Below, piece by piece: positions 30,753 through 40,702 of a stretch of 64,000 bases of DNA. The translations under genes were made by a program, and so were the position numbers. Location: NCBI GenBank assembly GCA_023014335.1, contig JAECYW010000024.1:620001-684000 (forward strand). Reading direction: 5' to 3'. Source of the stretch: Galerina marginata (lineage: Eukaryota > Basidiomycota > Agaricomycetes > Agaricales > Galerinaceae). How positions within the stretch are numbered: position 1 is the stretch's first letter; the number at the start of each line of letters is the position of its first letter. Below the pieces are notes generated by a model. That model was not told the DNA's origin, ran no database searches, and saw only the letters and a program-made list of their open reading frames with translations.

Positions 30753-32833
30753 ATGAGGAGTTCAAGCCCCTTCTCAACATTTGTCTCTTTGTTTCTTGTT
30801 CTTTCTTCCCCGACTGCCGGCGCCTTGAGGCTGCCCTTTCACAAACGCGCGGTATCTGGCCATGGGATCTCAGTTAGCTCTCCCTTCAGTTCGTCAACAT
30901 TTGCGTTCGGACAGGCGGCCACAGACAGCGAAGATGTTAATAACCTCCAAGACATCCGGGTAAGAGTATTTTGGCAGTTTGCTTTGTCCTGCTAACGCGT
31001 GGAGAACAGTATGTTACCAACATAACCATCAACAACGTTAGTGAGTACCGCGATTTATCTGTGTATTTATACAAGACGTCGATCTAAATTCTGCTTGCAG
31101 AGGTGCAAGTCGCGCTCGATACGGGAAGCACGGATCTGTGGTAAGCGGAATTCGTGATACCTGTCGACTTCTTGCTGATCTGCATCTGTAGGGTGATCCC
31201 CACAGGCGGCATCGGCACATTTAACGACACCGGAATCCAGATCGACCTTCGCTACGGAGATGGGTCGTACGGGACCTCAGGCACTATCGGCGTCTCTCCC
31301 TTCGAATTCGGAACATACAAAATCGAGAAACAAGCGTTCATGAATGCCGTCCATTCCGACATTGGAAACCTACAGCAGATAGGGGTGTTCGGCCTCATGG
31401 GGCTCAGCTTCGACTTCATCACCGCCTCGCCGATTAACCAGAAGATCGAAAGTCTTTACGGGCCTGACGCGACATGGGGCCGATCGGTGCTACAGAATAT
31501 CTTCCAACAAAACCCGGCTGAACCCAATTTCATCGCCATCGATCTTTCGCGTACGGGCGATCTGGAGGACACGGATGGAGGCTCTTTCACAATCGGAGAG
31601 ACATTGCCGAAGTATGCGAACATTACGAGCACGTCCAAGTTGGCCCAACACCCGACTGGAGGTGATCGATGGACGACGTTGCTTGAGGGTTTGTTCGTGG
31701 ACGGCAAGTCAATCGATGTGGTTTCTACCATCGCAGGCGTCCCTGCAGGATCCAGCCAGACCTTGTTGGATACTGGAGACCCCAACGCGATCTTCCCGGT
31801 GGCGATGTACGATGGGATCTATTCAGGCATCCCAGGGTCAGCTCTGTATGATGGTCCGGACGGGCGAATCTGGGTTATTCCTTGCAATACTACCGCCCAT
31901 GTTGAGGTCGTTTTTGCGTGAGTCATCTTTTTTCTTACCTTTATTGTCGGATGTGTAGGCTAATCCTTTGCGCCAGTGGAGTACATTATCCCTTCCATCC
32001 TCTTGATCTCAGCACAATTAGCGACCCCCTCACAATTGACGGAAAGGACTATGTAGCCTGTGTTTCTGCATTGAAGGGCATTGACCGATGGGGGGGCGAC
32101 GGCTATGACATTTCCCTGGGAGACAGCTTCCTTCGCAACGTTTACGCACTGTACGTCTCGTTCCGTTTACGAATTGGTGCCATATTTTATGACTGCTGAC
32201 GCGTTTTTGCTGCCCAGTTTCGATTTCGGTGACGCTGCGCCAGACGGCACTACCAAAGATCCCTACATCCAACTCCTCTCTAAAATTGACCCAGCCAAGG
32301 CGATCAGCGAAGTGGCCACCATCCGTGGAAAGACGATGGCGACCCTCCCTCCAGAGATGGACCCTGCCACACTTGTCGGCATTTTGATGGGCACCGGAAC
32401 GGGCACGGGCACGGGCGACCCGACGAGCGCTGGCCCAGTGGCTCCTACCGCCGCCTCCACTGATGGGCCGACTCCGACGTCGTCCGACACTGATGGTCTC
32501 TCATCAGCCAATGAGGGCAGCTCGAGAATAAAACCGAACTCTGACGTCGACCTCGCCCTCGGTGGTAGTGGTAGTGGTGGCAGCGAAGGCATTGTTACCA
32601 TCGACGCATCGCTGGTGAAGAAATACGGATTGATCGCTTTCTGTTTGCTCGGCGCAAACCTCCTAGTCGGTCTGGTCTTGATCGTGCTTGGTGTCCTGGC
32701 ATGCGTGCGCCGGGGGTCGACGAAGAGGGGCTCAGCTGCGACTCGGGCAGGCGCACCTGTTTATGTTCCTGTGAAGAGCGTGGACCGCGATGAAGGCTAT
32801 TCGGACAGTTATCAGAAAGGGTATTCGCAATGA
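30753..32833 (+). CDS. Pepsin-like aspartic protease with C-terminal membrane anchor, 6 exons, 597 aa
   Basis: ATG is at 30753. Exons are 30753-30959, 31010-31040, 31101-31140, 31192-31917, 31977-32150 and 32218-32833, with 50-67 nt GT..AG introns and a continuous 1,794-nt frame. Two exons are only 31 and 40 nt. The signal peptide is clear (FVSLFLVLSSPTAGA). The first active-site aspartate is in VALDTGSTDLW, created across two introns. The flap reads YGDGSYGTSG. The second catalytic motif is LLDTGDPNAIFP, with Asp where Ser/Thr is usual after DTG. A Gly-Thr/Ser/Pro linker (TGTGTGTGDPT) leads to one transmembrane helix (YGLIAFCLLGANLLVGLVLI) and a basic cytoplasmic tail. Family A1 enzymes cleave proteins at acid pH; the anchor suggests a cell-surface or vacuolar-membrane enzyme. 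N-glycosylation sequons occur (NIT, NDT). Confidence 0.88.
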
Positions 32834-33458
32834 AGGAGAAGGGATGCAACAGGAGGCGGCTGATGTTAATTTAGGTATTTCGGGCGCTTCTTGGACTCTG
32901 TTGCAACTTACTTATAGTGACACACTCGCTCACTACCATGGACAACACATTTGGTCATGAGATGATGGACATTTATTACTAACTACGACACTAAAATCAC
33001 GACTGATACACGCTATTTTAGGTGTTGCTGACACCTCGGGTTACAATATAATGTATCTTCCCGTCCTAGCTAGTAGTTCTGGGAGCGGCTCTTCTCCTGA
33101 GGGAAGGAGGATTACTGCCAGTAAAGCCCTCCAAACATCTAATATTTAACATCCAGCAGAACCCCAGGCAGAGATGGTCGTTCCATCAGTACCTAAAATG
33201 AGTGGTGCATATCCGACCGAAAGTCAGACGTGGACCCGAGAGCCTGAGCTGATAAAGCTTGTAATCACAATTCGGGACCAAGGTAATACGACCGCTGTTA
33301 GTATGTTGTTATGGCATCCAGGTTTCAGTTTATTAGAACAACTATTTAGGGTGAGTCATCCTCGATACACTCCTTCCTTCCTTCCCGCTTAACTCGATCG
33401 AATAAGTCGCCTCTTTGCTCTATTGAACATAGCTGCTAATCCGCGTCAGACCTTTGAA

Positions 33459-34040
33459 ATGCCTAAGACTGTCACCTCATTCACGACGAAACTCGTCGAA
33501 TTCGACACGACTGTCCCATTCGCTGAAGTGATAGCGCGGCTTGATGTAGAGGTCAACAAAGTCGGCTCACAAGACATTATCGGGAAGCTGGTAAAGGCTG
33601 AGAGCCCGGAGGAGTGGAAGTCCCTCGTCACGGAAAGGATCGCTGAGACGGGTTTCCTGTAAGCCGACTATGCAATCCACGCATGACGGGATTCATGAGC
33701 CCGCTCATTTCCCCTCGGCAGATACTTCACGGAATTCCCCCACTACAAGCTCCTGAAGATGGCGGATGGGGTCGAGAAGCCGGGAATGGTCGTATATGCT
33801 TTTGGTAACCCTTTCGCGGGGCAAGTGATCTTGAAGCAGAACCCAAAGGCCGCGTACAGCATACCGCCGCGCCTGTCGATTGTTGAGAAACCTGATGGCA
33901 CCGGCACCATCGTCTCTTATCATCTCCCTTCCACTGTAATGGGCCAGCCGGACGGAAACAACGACCCGACTCTACAGGCCGCATTGGACGTTTTTGACGA
34001 GAAAATCGAGAAGATAGCCACGAGGATTACTGCTGTTTAA
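33459..34040 (+). CDS. DUF302-like protein, copy 1, 172 aa
   Basis: ATG at 33459. Exons are 33459-33658 and 33722-34040, separated by a 63-nt intron (GTAAGC..CGGCAG) in phase 2. The protein has a TT1751/DUF302-like layout: VEFDTTVPFAEVIARLDVEV at the start, then YAFGNPFAGQVIL, KAAYSIPPRLSIVEKPDGTG and VSYHLPS. Known members are small alpha/beta proteins of unsettled function, some proposed to bind heme or small ligands. It forms a pair with the near-identical gene at 35090-35680. Exon-intron structure and lengths are identical, so this is a recent tandem duplication. Confidence 0.72.
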
Positions 34041-34989
34041 GGTGTGCAGTCAATAGGGAGCTTAAGTTCGCTGTTCGGAGAAGTGATTAAGTCTGACAGT
34101 TTACTGTCTTGATGCACGTAGCGAAATGCTAAAAGATATGGAGAGAAGGGTTATTGGCCATGGTAGTGAAATGAATGGTGTTGAAATCAAGGCCACAGCT
34201 ATTCCTTTCTATTTGCTATTCGCTCGAGCCCGGCCGAGAAAGCAACTGGAAAATGACGAGCTGAGACGCGAATGCCGCAAGCAGAAAGAAGACGGCGTCC
34301 AACTTCTTTTTTTGAGAAAGAATCCACAAATGGAAAGGTAATTTCTATTTTGGACGACTGTCTCGTATATATCAATCTTTGCATGAATACTAAATTGCAT
34401 TCCCAAGATGTTCGTATTTGAGGTCTTCCGTATATGTATTCTGATTCTTTGTTGCTCCGATTTCACACCAATTTATTTGCGGTTCTCTGTAGTGTGTTCG
34501 GCTCGTTCTAGAGTAAAGTTCCATAACTTTCCCTCGTCTGTACATGTAGGGAGATATGTCACTCGTGTATCGAGAAGAAATGATTTCGTCCGCCAATAAT
34601 ACTAGGAGAGGGTCTGGACCCGCCTACTCAGACTCTCACTGCAAAACCATTCAGCAAGAAATGGAGCGGCTTAAAGAGCCCTGGAAGTGTCGGTGGCTGT
34701 TGAGTGGCTGCGAAATCAGCGAAATTCGTTGCCGATAGCATACCACTGTGTCTTTGGGCATGTGAATGTACATCCAGGCCGTTGGTTCATTGGACCAGAA
34801 ACCACACACAGATGGTGAGGATGACAAAAGAAAAAAGGATACCATATGTACCATTGCAGTATCAGACAAAAAATTAAGCACGAAGACTAGGTTTGTTGTG
34901 ATCAGCAAAGGTCGACGTGTTTTACCAGGAGGCCACTATGAAAGTCCGAAACTGCCCACCGCTTAACTATAGCTCGTCTGGTAGGCCAG
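34041..34989. other. Spacer between the DUF302 paralogues
   Basis: I see no gene in these ~950 bp. Several 60-85 codon frames exist on both strands, without splice sites or composition typical of the neighbours. Confidence 0.5.
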
Positions 34990-34997
34990 CATAAAAG
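34990..34997 (+). promoter_or_regulatory. TATA-like box of DUF302 copy 2
   Basis: CATAAAAGAGAG lies about 93-100 bp upstream of the ATG at 35090, the same distance as other putative TATA boxes in this window. It is followed by a C/T-rich leader. Copy 1 lacks an obvious counterpart at that distance. Confidence 0.4.
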
Positions 34998-35089
34998 AGA
35001 GCTTCGCCCAAACCCCGCGCAACTCAAGTTCTTCCCAACCTTCGCCTCCTTGCTTAAACTCAGCTGTTACTCATCGTCAGACCGTTGAA

Positions 35090-35680
35090 ATGCCCAAGAC
35101 AGTTACCCCATTCACCACGAAACTCGTCGAATTTGACACAACTGTCCCATTCGCTGAAGTGGTAGCGCGTCTCGAGGTCGAGGTCAACAAGGCAGGCTCA
35201 CAGGACATCGTCGCCAAGCTCGTAAAGGCTGAAAGTCAGGACGAATGGAAGTCGCTTGTAACCGAAAGGACCGCTGAGACTGGCTTCCTGTAAGCCAATC
35301 ATCCATGCTAAACAACAAAATAAATGTTAGCTTGACGAGCCGACGCTTTTTTCGTCCGTAGATACTTCATGGAAATCCCCCACTACAAGTTCCTGAAGAT
35401 GGCAGACGGGGTCGAGAGGCCAGGAATGGTCGTTTATGCATTTGGAAATCCTTTTACCGGGGTAGCAGTCTTGAAGCATAACCCACTGGCTGCGTACAGC
35501 ATACCACCGCGCTTGTTGCTTCTCGAGAAACCTGATGGCACGGGCACCGTCGTCTCCTATCATCTCCCTTCCACTGTCATGGGTGTGCCGGCCGGAGACA
35601 ACGATCCGAGTCTGCAGGCGGTGTTAGAGATTTTGGACGAAAAGATAGAGAAGCTGGCCGCAAAGATCACTGCCGTATAG
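35090..35680 (+). CDS. DUF302-like protein, copy 2, 172 aa
   Basis: ATG at 35090. Exons are 35090-35289 and 35362-35680 with a 72-nt intron (GTAAGC..CCGTAG) in the same phase and position as copy 1. The sequence differs from copy 1 at roughly one residue in seven, for example PFAEVVARLEVEVNKAGSQD and YAFGNPFTGVAVLKHN, mostly conservative. The central GNP and IPPRL...EKPDGTGT...YHLPS blocks are unchanged. The substitution pattern suggests both copies were kept under selection. It is convergent with the GTPase gene on the minus strand, which ends at 35832, leaving 151 bp between stops. Confidence 0.72.
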
Positions 35681-35831
35681 GGTAGTCCGATAGAGGAATC
35701 AAAAAGTCCAACAGAAAACCACATAAGGTATTTACACAAGTTGTACACACGAAACGGCGAGGTCTGAATTGAGTGTCCGTTGTTAAAGAAATGCAGAGTC
35801 TTCAATACTCGAGTACAGGGGTAATGTCGTC

Positions 35832-36742
35832 CTACTGATGGCGTCGACTAAATCGTCTAAAGAAACGAAAAAAATTCACGATGCTGTGTGAGGAGTCCGA
35901 GGGTATATCTGTCTGAACGGCCATCAACTCATCCAATTTTGCATTGATATCGAAACTCTGCGGCAGGTTATTGAGGAGAGTTTCGACGATTTTCTTGGCG
36001 CTTTCGTGGTCCTTTTTGAATTCCATAACACTTGTACCTTCGCTAAGTAAATCCTTCCACTGCTTCTCCTCAAGTGCCAGTTGTCGCTGCTTGCTCTCAC
36101 CGACGTTTGACTGATGCCACTTCGTCGTAGCAAGAACTATCCTTCGCGAGGTTCCTTGTGAATTTCCAAAGGAATTACGCAGTATCGAGAGATCAGTACT
36201 AGCCAGCGTGGAATAGCGATCATCTTGAATATTGTGCAGATAAATTACGCATCCGTTAATAGGCCACCTGGACAATATGGAAACGTTTAGTAATTCTGGT
36301 GATCAAACGACACGGTTAACCTACTTATTCTTGAGCCAGGCTGCCATTTTCTTCAAAATTTCCAAATCGGTGGCGTTGGGACTGTTGAAGCCTGGCGTGT
36401 CGACGATATATACTCGACGACCCATGTGAGGATCTATTTCGACCTCACGCAATTCCTTCGTACATGGGTCCTGCTTATGCCCGACAGGCATAAAAGAGGG
36501 TTTCCCCAGTAGGTTGTTGATGAACTGATTATTTGGTTTCAGAGGAGCATGAATATTCGTCACTTGATTGGAAACTTACGGTACTCTTTCCAACGCCCGA
36601 GACACCAGTTACGCTACAGTCACAAGTTAAGAACATCGAGATGCGAGAGTCAGAGCGAATCTTACAAGATGACGATGTCCTTGGTCGTATCATGGGGTGG
36701 TACAGCGACTGATGGACCTGGCTGGTTCTGTCTCTTCCCCAT
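35832..36742 (-). CDS. AIG1-like small GTPase, copy A, 4 exons, 248 aa
   Basis: ATG at 36742. Exons are 36742-36666, 36613-36580, 36524-36325 and 36267-35832, with introns of 52, 55 and 57 nt and a continuous 747-nt frame. G1/P-loop GVSGVGKST is encoded by the 34-nt exon 2, G3 is VDTPGF, and the G4-like motif is LATTKW. FINNLLG follows the P-loop and CVIYLHNIQ lies after G3, as in fungal AIG1/GIMAP-like P-loop GTPases. The C-terminus is basic-aromatic (FFRFFRRFSRRH) and may attach to membranes. Such proteins are expanded in mushrooms; their role is not established. Intron positions match the genes at 37791-38680 and 39557-40702, so all three are paralogues. Confidence 0.82.
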
Positions 36743-36825
36743 TGAAGTAGGAGTCGCAGTGTCAAGGTCGATAAAGTCCTGGTATGCTCAAGGGCTTCGT
36801 TCAGAAGGATATGTGCAAAGCAGGT

Positions 36826-36833
36826 CTATAAAT
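36826..36833 (-). promoter_or_regulatory. TATA-like box (ATTTATAG) of GTPase copy A
   Basis: On the minus strand ATTTATAG lies about 85-91 bp upstream of the ATG at 36742. Copy B has TATTTATA at a matching distance (about 92-99 bp), which makes both more credible. Confidence 0.45.
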
Positions 36834-36834
36834 G

Positions 36835-37790
36835 TGTCTGCACAAAGCGCAACCAATGGCATTTCGGTGGCCTTAAACAATCATCGATTGGGAAGATAAC
36901 GCCTCTGACCCACACGCCCAATAGTCAAGATTGATGAAAAAAACGTTGTTTCCGAGCCGCGTATTCTTGGATGTCAACGCCGTGCGAGAGGTTTACAGCA
37001 CAAAACACCATCAAGACTTGCATCTGAGTGCTCTTGCCTGCCAGTGCATGGCCGAAGTCTGGCGCCACGCTATTTCTTGTTGTGGAACAAAAGGAGGGAC
37101 TGTGAAACGTTGTGACAAGCTGAGAGACGGACATCGGACAGCTTATCTTATGTAATCAAGTTTCACACCCTCGAAAGCAGGGTGAGGCTGCCATTGCTCT
37201 TCGTAACTCGACATTCAATTGAATTTCGTTTCATGGTTGCCTACAGATGCATGGCTTTGCTGTGAAGGAGTCTTTCGTCACTCGATCATTGATATTACAC
37301 GATATCCTGAACAACAGGGGTGCCAGGTCCACGGTTCAGGTTGCGCTATTTTTCACCGAGACCGATGTAACCCACTTAGTTCATAAATAGATCCTGCACG
37401 GCAAGCTGTAACGCTGACGCTACAAGGATATCATATGCGTCGACGGTCCTTCCGACTACGCTTTGAGGGCGCAGTCAGGCGCCGTTTTGAGATGTTTCTT
37501 CGAGTCTGCGGGAACAAAGCCCTCGGAAAAGTTGGTGTCAACTTGAATGCTCAATAATCATGAGATGGCATTATCGTCCGCTTTGCCACTCGCATTGTAA
37601 TGGTTCCGCGGCGGCACTCCTCATAAAGGCTCTGAGTACTCCATCCATCAACATTAACCGGCGGTCGATATTACTGTATACTTTTTTTAGAAGAACGCAA
37701 GAATAAGTTCACTGGAATGACGAGATTCTATTTCGACTTGTCGTCGAACAAACAAACGAATAATACATGTACTTGTGCGGCTACAATTAA
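36835..37790. other. Spacer between GTPase copies A and B
   Basis: There are about 950 bp without a supported gene. Open frames are below 75 codons and lack splice-consistent extensions. Confidence 0.5.
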
Positions 37791-38680
37791 CTAACTAAAT
37801 CTCAGGTACCGACTGATCAAACCAAAGAACCGACGAAAACGCGGGGTGTGACGATGTGTTTGAATCTTCATTAACATGTCCAAATTGGCTTTGACATCAA
37901 AGTCCGGGCTTTTTTCCAAACAATTCTGCAGAAGAATTTCGACAATCTTCTGTGCACTTTCAGAGTTTTGTTCGAATTTCATAGTACTACTCCCACCCCC
38001 AATCAAATTTTTCCACTTCCCCTTTTCAAGTTCGAGTCGTCGCTCTTCGCATTTATTGATGTTGGATGCATGCCACTTTGTTGAAGCGAGAACGATCCTT
38101 CGCAGTGTCTCTTGTGACTTTCCAAAGCAGGAGCGTAGCATTGCAAGATCCGTGTCAGCCAGCGTATAGTGGTGATCATTCTGAATGTTGTGTAGATAAA
38201 TCACACCACCATCAATCGACTGTTTAGGCCATCTAAACCTAATGTTCAGTCGTTCGAGTGGTCAGATACTCGGTGAGGTCGTACCGTTTCTTGAGCCAGA
38301 GGGCAATTTCTTTTAGGATGACCGAATCTTGGACGTCAGTATTGTCGAATCCCTGTGTGTCGACGATAAATACACGGTGACCATTGTGGCTTTGGATTTC
38401 CACGTCAGATAATTTTCTCGTACATGCGTCCATGCCATGTCCGACAGGCATAAAGTCGGGTTTGGTTATTAGGCTGTTGATGAACTGATATATCCCAATT
38501 AAGAGGTGCGTGCGCGTTTTCGCATATGCTATGAAGCTTACAGTGCTCTTCCCAACGCCTGAGACCCCTGTAACGCTTCAGTCAACTGTTAAAACATGTG
38601 CATAAGTGCAAGATCGATAACGCAACGCACAGGATGACAATATCCATGGGGTTGTTCTGATTTTTCCCGTTCTTCCCCAT
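37791..38680 (-). CDS. AIG1-like small GTPase, copy B, 4 exons, 241 aa
   Basis: ATG at 38680. Exons are 38680-38631, 38575-38542, 38484-38285 and 38232-37791, with introns of 55, 57 and 52 nt and a continuous 726-nt frame. Exons 2 and 3 have exactly the same lengths (34 and 200 nt) as in copy A. The P-loop is GVSGVGKST. G3 reads VDTQGF, with Gln for the usual Pro. The G4-like motif is LASTKW. IDGGVIYLHNIQ follows. The N-terminus is shorter than in copy A, and the C-terminus ends in an aromatic-basic helix (FFGLISRYLRF). The fourth exon uses the GTTTAG acceptor at 38233; a second AG six bases upstream would break the frame. Confidence 0.82.
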
Positions 38681-38771
38681 TGAAGAGATCTGAAGGAATA
38701 TTCTGCAACTGATACAAGCCTTGGTGCACTGGAGTGAAAATGAAAGGATGGGAATGTCTAGATAATGGATG

Positions 38772-38779
38772 TATAAATA
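38772..38779 (-). promoter_or_regulatory. TATA-like box (TATTTATA) of GTPase copy B
   Basis: On the minus strand GTATTTATAC, itself palindromic, lies about 92-99 bp upstream of the ATG at 38680. It mirrors the ATTTATAG of copy A. Confidence 0.45.
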
Positions 38780-38780
38780 C

Positions 38781-39237
38781 GTCCCGCACAAGGCTCGAAC
38801 AGTAGCAATGTTGGTACATCCAAGGATCCATCCATTTGATAGGCAATATCCGACATGCGTCCATAGTTGAACAACGCGTGGTTTACGAGTAAAGCTTCGT
38901 TTAAGCTGTTGTCCTGGACATTGACGCTGCACAAGTGCGCGGCATAAGGATGGTGATTGTGATTGTGATTGGCCGGTGGACCCGGACCGACGTCAACGCA
39001 CCTGTTTACATAATTCACCTCCTGTGTGATTTCCATTCTGTTCAACAGTCGAACTTCATAGTAAACGTCGTGTTTCAAAGTGGTTTCAAAAAAATAACCA
39101 AGGATCTTCAATCTTGGTGAGGCTGCCACATGTCTCCGCAATTGCGTCTGGCGTCTGGCCTCGAGGGCCCTCCGTGATTTTGAAGGAGGACTGTTTCCTA
39201 AACAATCATCACTCTTCCTCCCCAGTAATCCATCCAT
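38781..39237 (-). CDS. Doubtful ORF upstream of GTPase copy B
   Basis: A minus-strand ATG at 39237 opens 159 codons, closing at 38758, inside the promoter region of GTPase copy B. The translation has a basic start (SKSRRALEARRQTQLRRHVA), a VGPGPPANHNHNHHPY patch and no recognisable domain. An ATCC microsatellite overlaps the start. The frame may be chance; I list it only because of its length and ordinary composition. Confidence 0.2.
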
Positions 39238-39556
39238 CCATCCATCCGACTCCCATCCGAGGATGTGTCGATCTCAATAGTGTGCGACAAGATCTTGGCC
39301 ACCACCCCCATGAAAACTACCATTAGTCATCGCTGTTAAGAGAGACTGATGTTGAGGACGCGTGGTGAGTATGCGTCTCCACTGGCAGAACATGCCACTT
39401 ACCTCGAGGCACTGGAGTGACTTATTGCGCCTGACCTGTAACGGCGAAGCAGGGATAGCACGTGTGAACTAGATAAAGCGATCAGGCTGGCGAGAGCATT
39501 TCTTCCAAGGTCGTTAAACAGAAATTTCAGTAGATTCCAATTCACGTCAATCCACC

Positions 39557-40702
39557 ATGGGTAGGAAAAGCAAAAACCAACCCAAGGATATTGTTATTCT
39601 GTACGTCTTCGTCTTCTTACCAGCTTCCTAAACTTACTGTACAACCAGCGTTATGGGCCCCACAGGCGCTGGGAAAAGCACGGTCTGTACGCACGGGCAA
39701 TATTCCTGTATTCTACTAATAAAAGTTCGTAGTTTATAAATTCTGTTCTCCGAAGAGACGTCATGAAGGTCGGGAAGACTCAGGACTCCTGTACCGCTGA
39801 GATTAAGCCAGCTTACATCGACCCGATTCCTGGTTTCCCTAAGCTCACGGATCGCCGAATTACGATCGTGGATACTCCTGGATTTGATGATACGTTCAAG
39901 ACTGACACAGAGATCCTGGAAAGCATGGCCAATTGGCTTGAAGAGTCGTGAGTTTGGCCCGCTTCCGTGCTTGATAGACGTGCTTATCCCAAACTATAGC
40001 TACAAGGATGACCGAGCAATTCTCGGCGGTGTCATATACGTTCATGACCTTTCCAACGACCGTTTTACTGGGACAGCCAAGCGCAATCTTCGAATGTTTC
40101 GAGAGATGTGTGGCGATAGGGCACTCGGAAAAGTCATCATCACGACCACGAAGTGGAGGAAGCTCTTGATATTGAACGATGCCCAAGATGATACTCTGGC
40201 AGTGGCCCGGCAAACGGAACTAGAAAATGGCCACTGGAGAGACCTTCTTGATAATGGAGCAAGTGTTTTACCGTTCAAGGACCATCACGAATCTGCTTGG
40301 GCGGTCGTCAGCAAAATACTCTCGCGCCTTCAGCAAACAGAGCTGCTTCATATATATATGCAGATCCAGAAGGAGCTTGGCGACGAAGGAAAACTGATTC
40401 CGGAGACAGCGGCTGGCAAGGAATTACGCAGAACCTTGACACAAGCTCTCGACATGCAGAAGCAATTGACGAACATGGAAAGGAATTCCGCTGCCCAAGG
40501 AAGTGAAGACGCCCAACAGAGGCTTGCCGAAGCATCAGAAATGATTGAACTTTTGCTTAGCCAGATTCGCGAACTGAAAATTCCATTTAAACTCAAGGTG
40601 AAGCGCTTATTCGGTTTTGGAAATCGGAAGGCTAGACCTAGCTTGAAGGTAAGTCTCCATCGTAATAGTTTAAGCTTTTGTCTGATAGTTTACCAGGCCT
40701 AA
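39557..40702 (+). CDS. AIG1-like small GTPase, copy C, 5 exons, 315 aa
   Basis: ATG at 39557. Exons are 39557-39600, 39649-39682, 39733-39947, 40000-40648 and a 6-nt last exon (GCC TAA, 40697-40702) after a GTAAGT..CCAG intron. The frame is continuous (948 nt). If the last intron is retained, the protein gains about 17 residues instead. The P-loop is GPTGAGKST, again on a 34-nt exon 2 (non-canonical GTCTGT donor). G3 is VDTPGFDDT and the G4-like motif is ITTTKW. A long helical, Gln/Leu-rich C-terminus (LDMQKQLTNMERN...) ends in a basic segment (LKVKRLFGFGNRK). This copy is the closest to the usual agaric form. It is in the opposite orientation to copies A and B. Confidence 0.85.

Noticed and set aside
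36931..37155. 74-codon plus frame near GTPase copy A
   Set aside because: No ATG context, splice extension or domain. Ordinary chance length.
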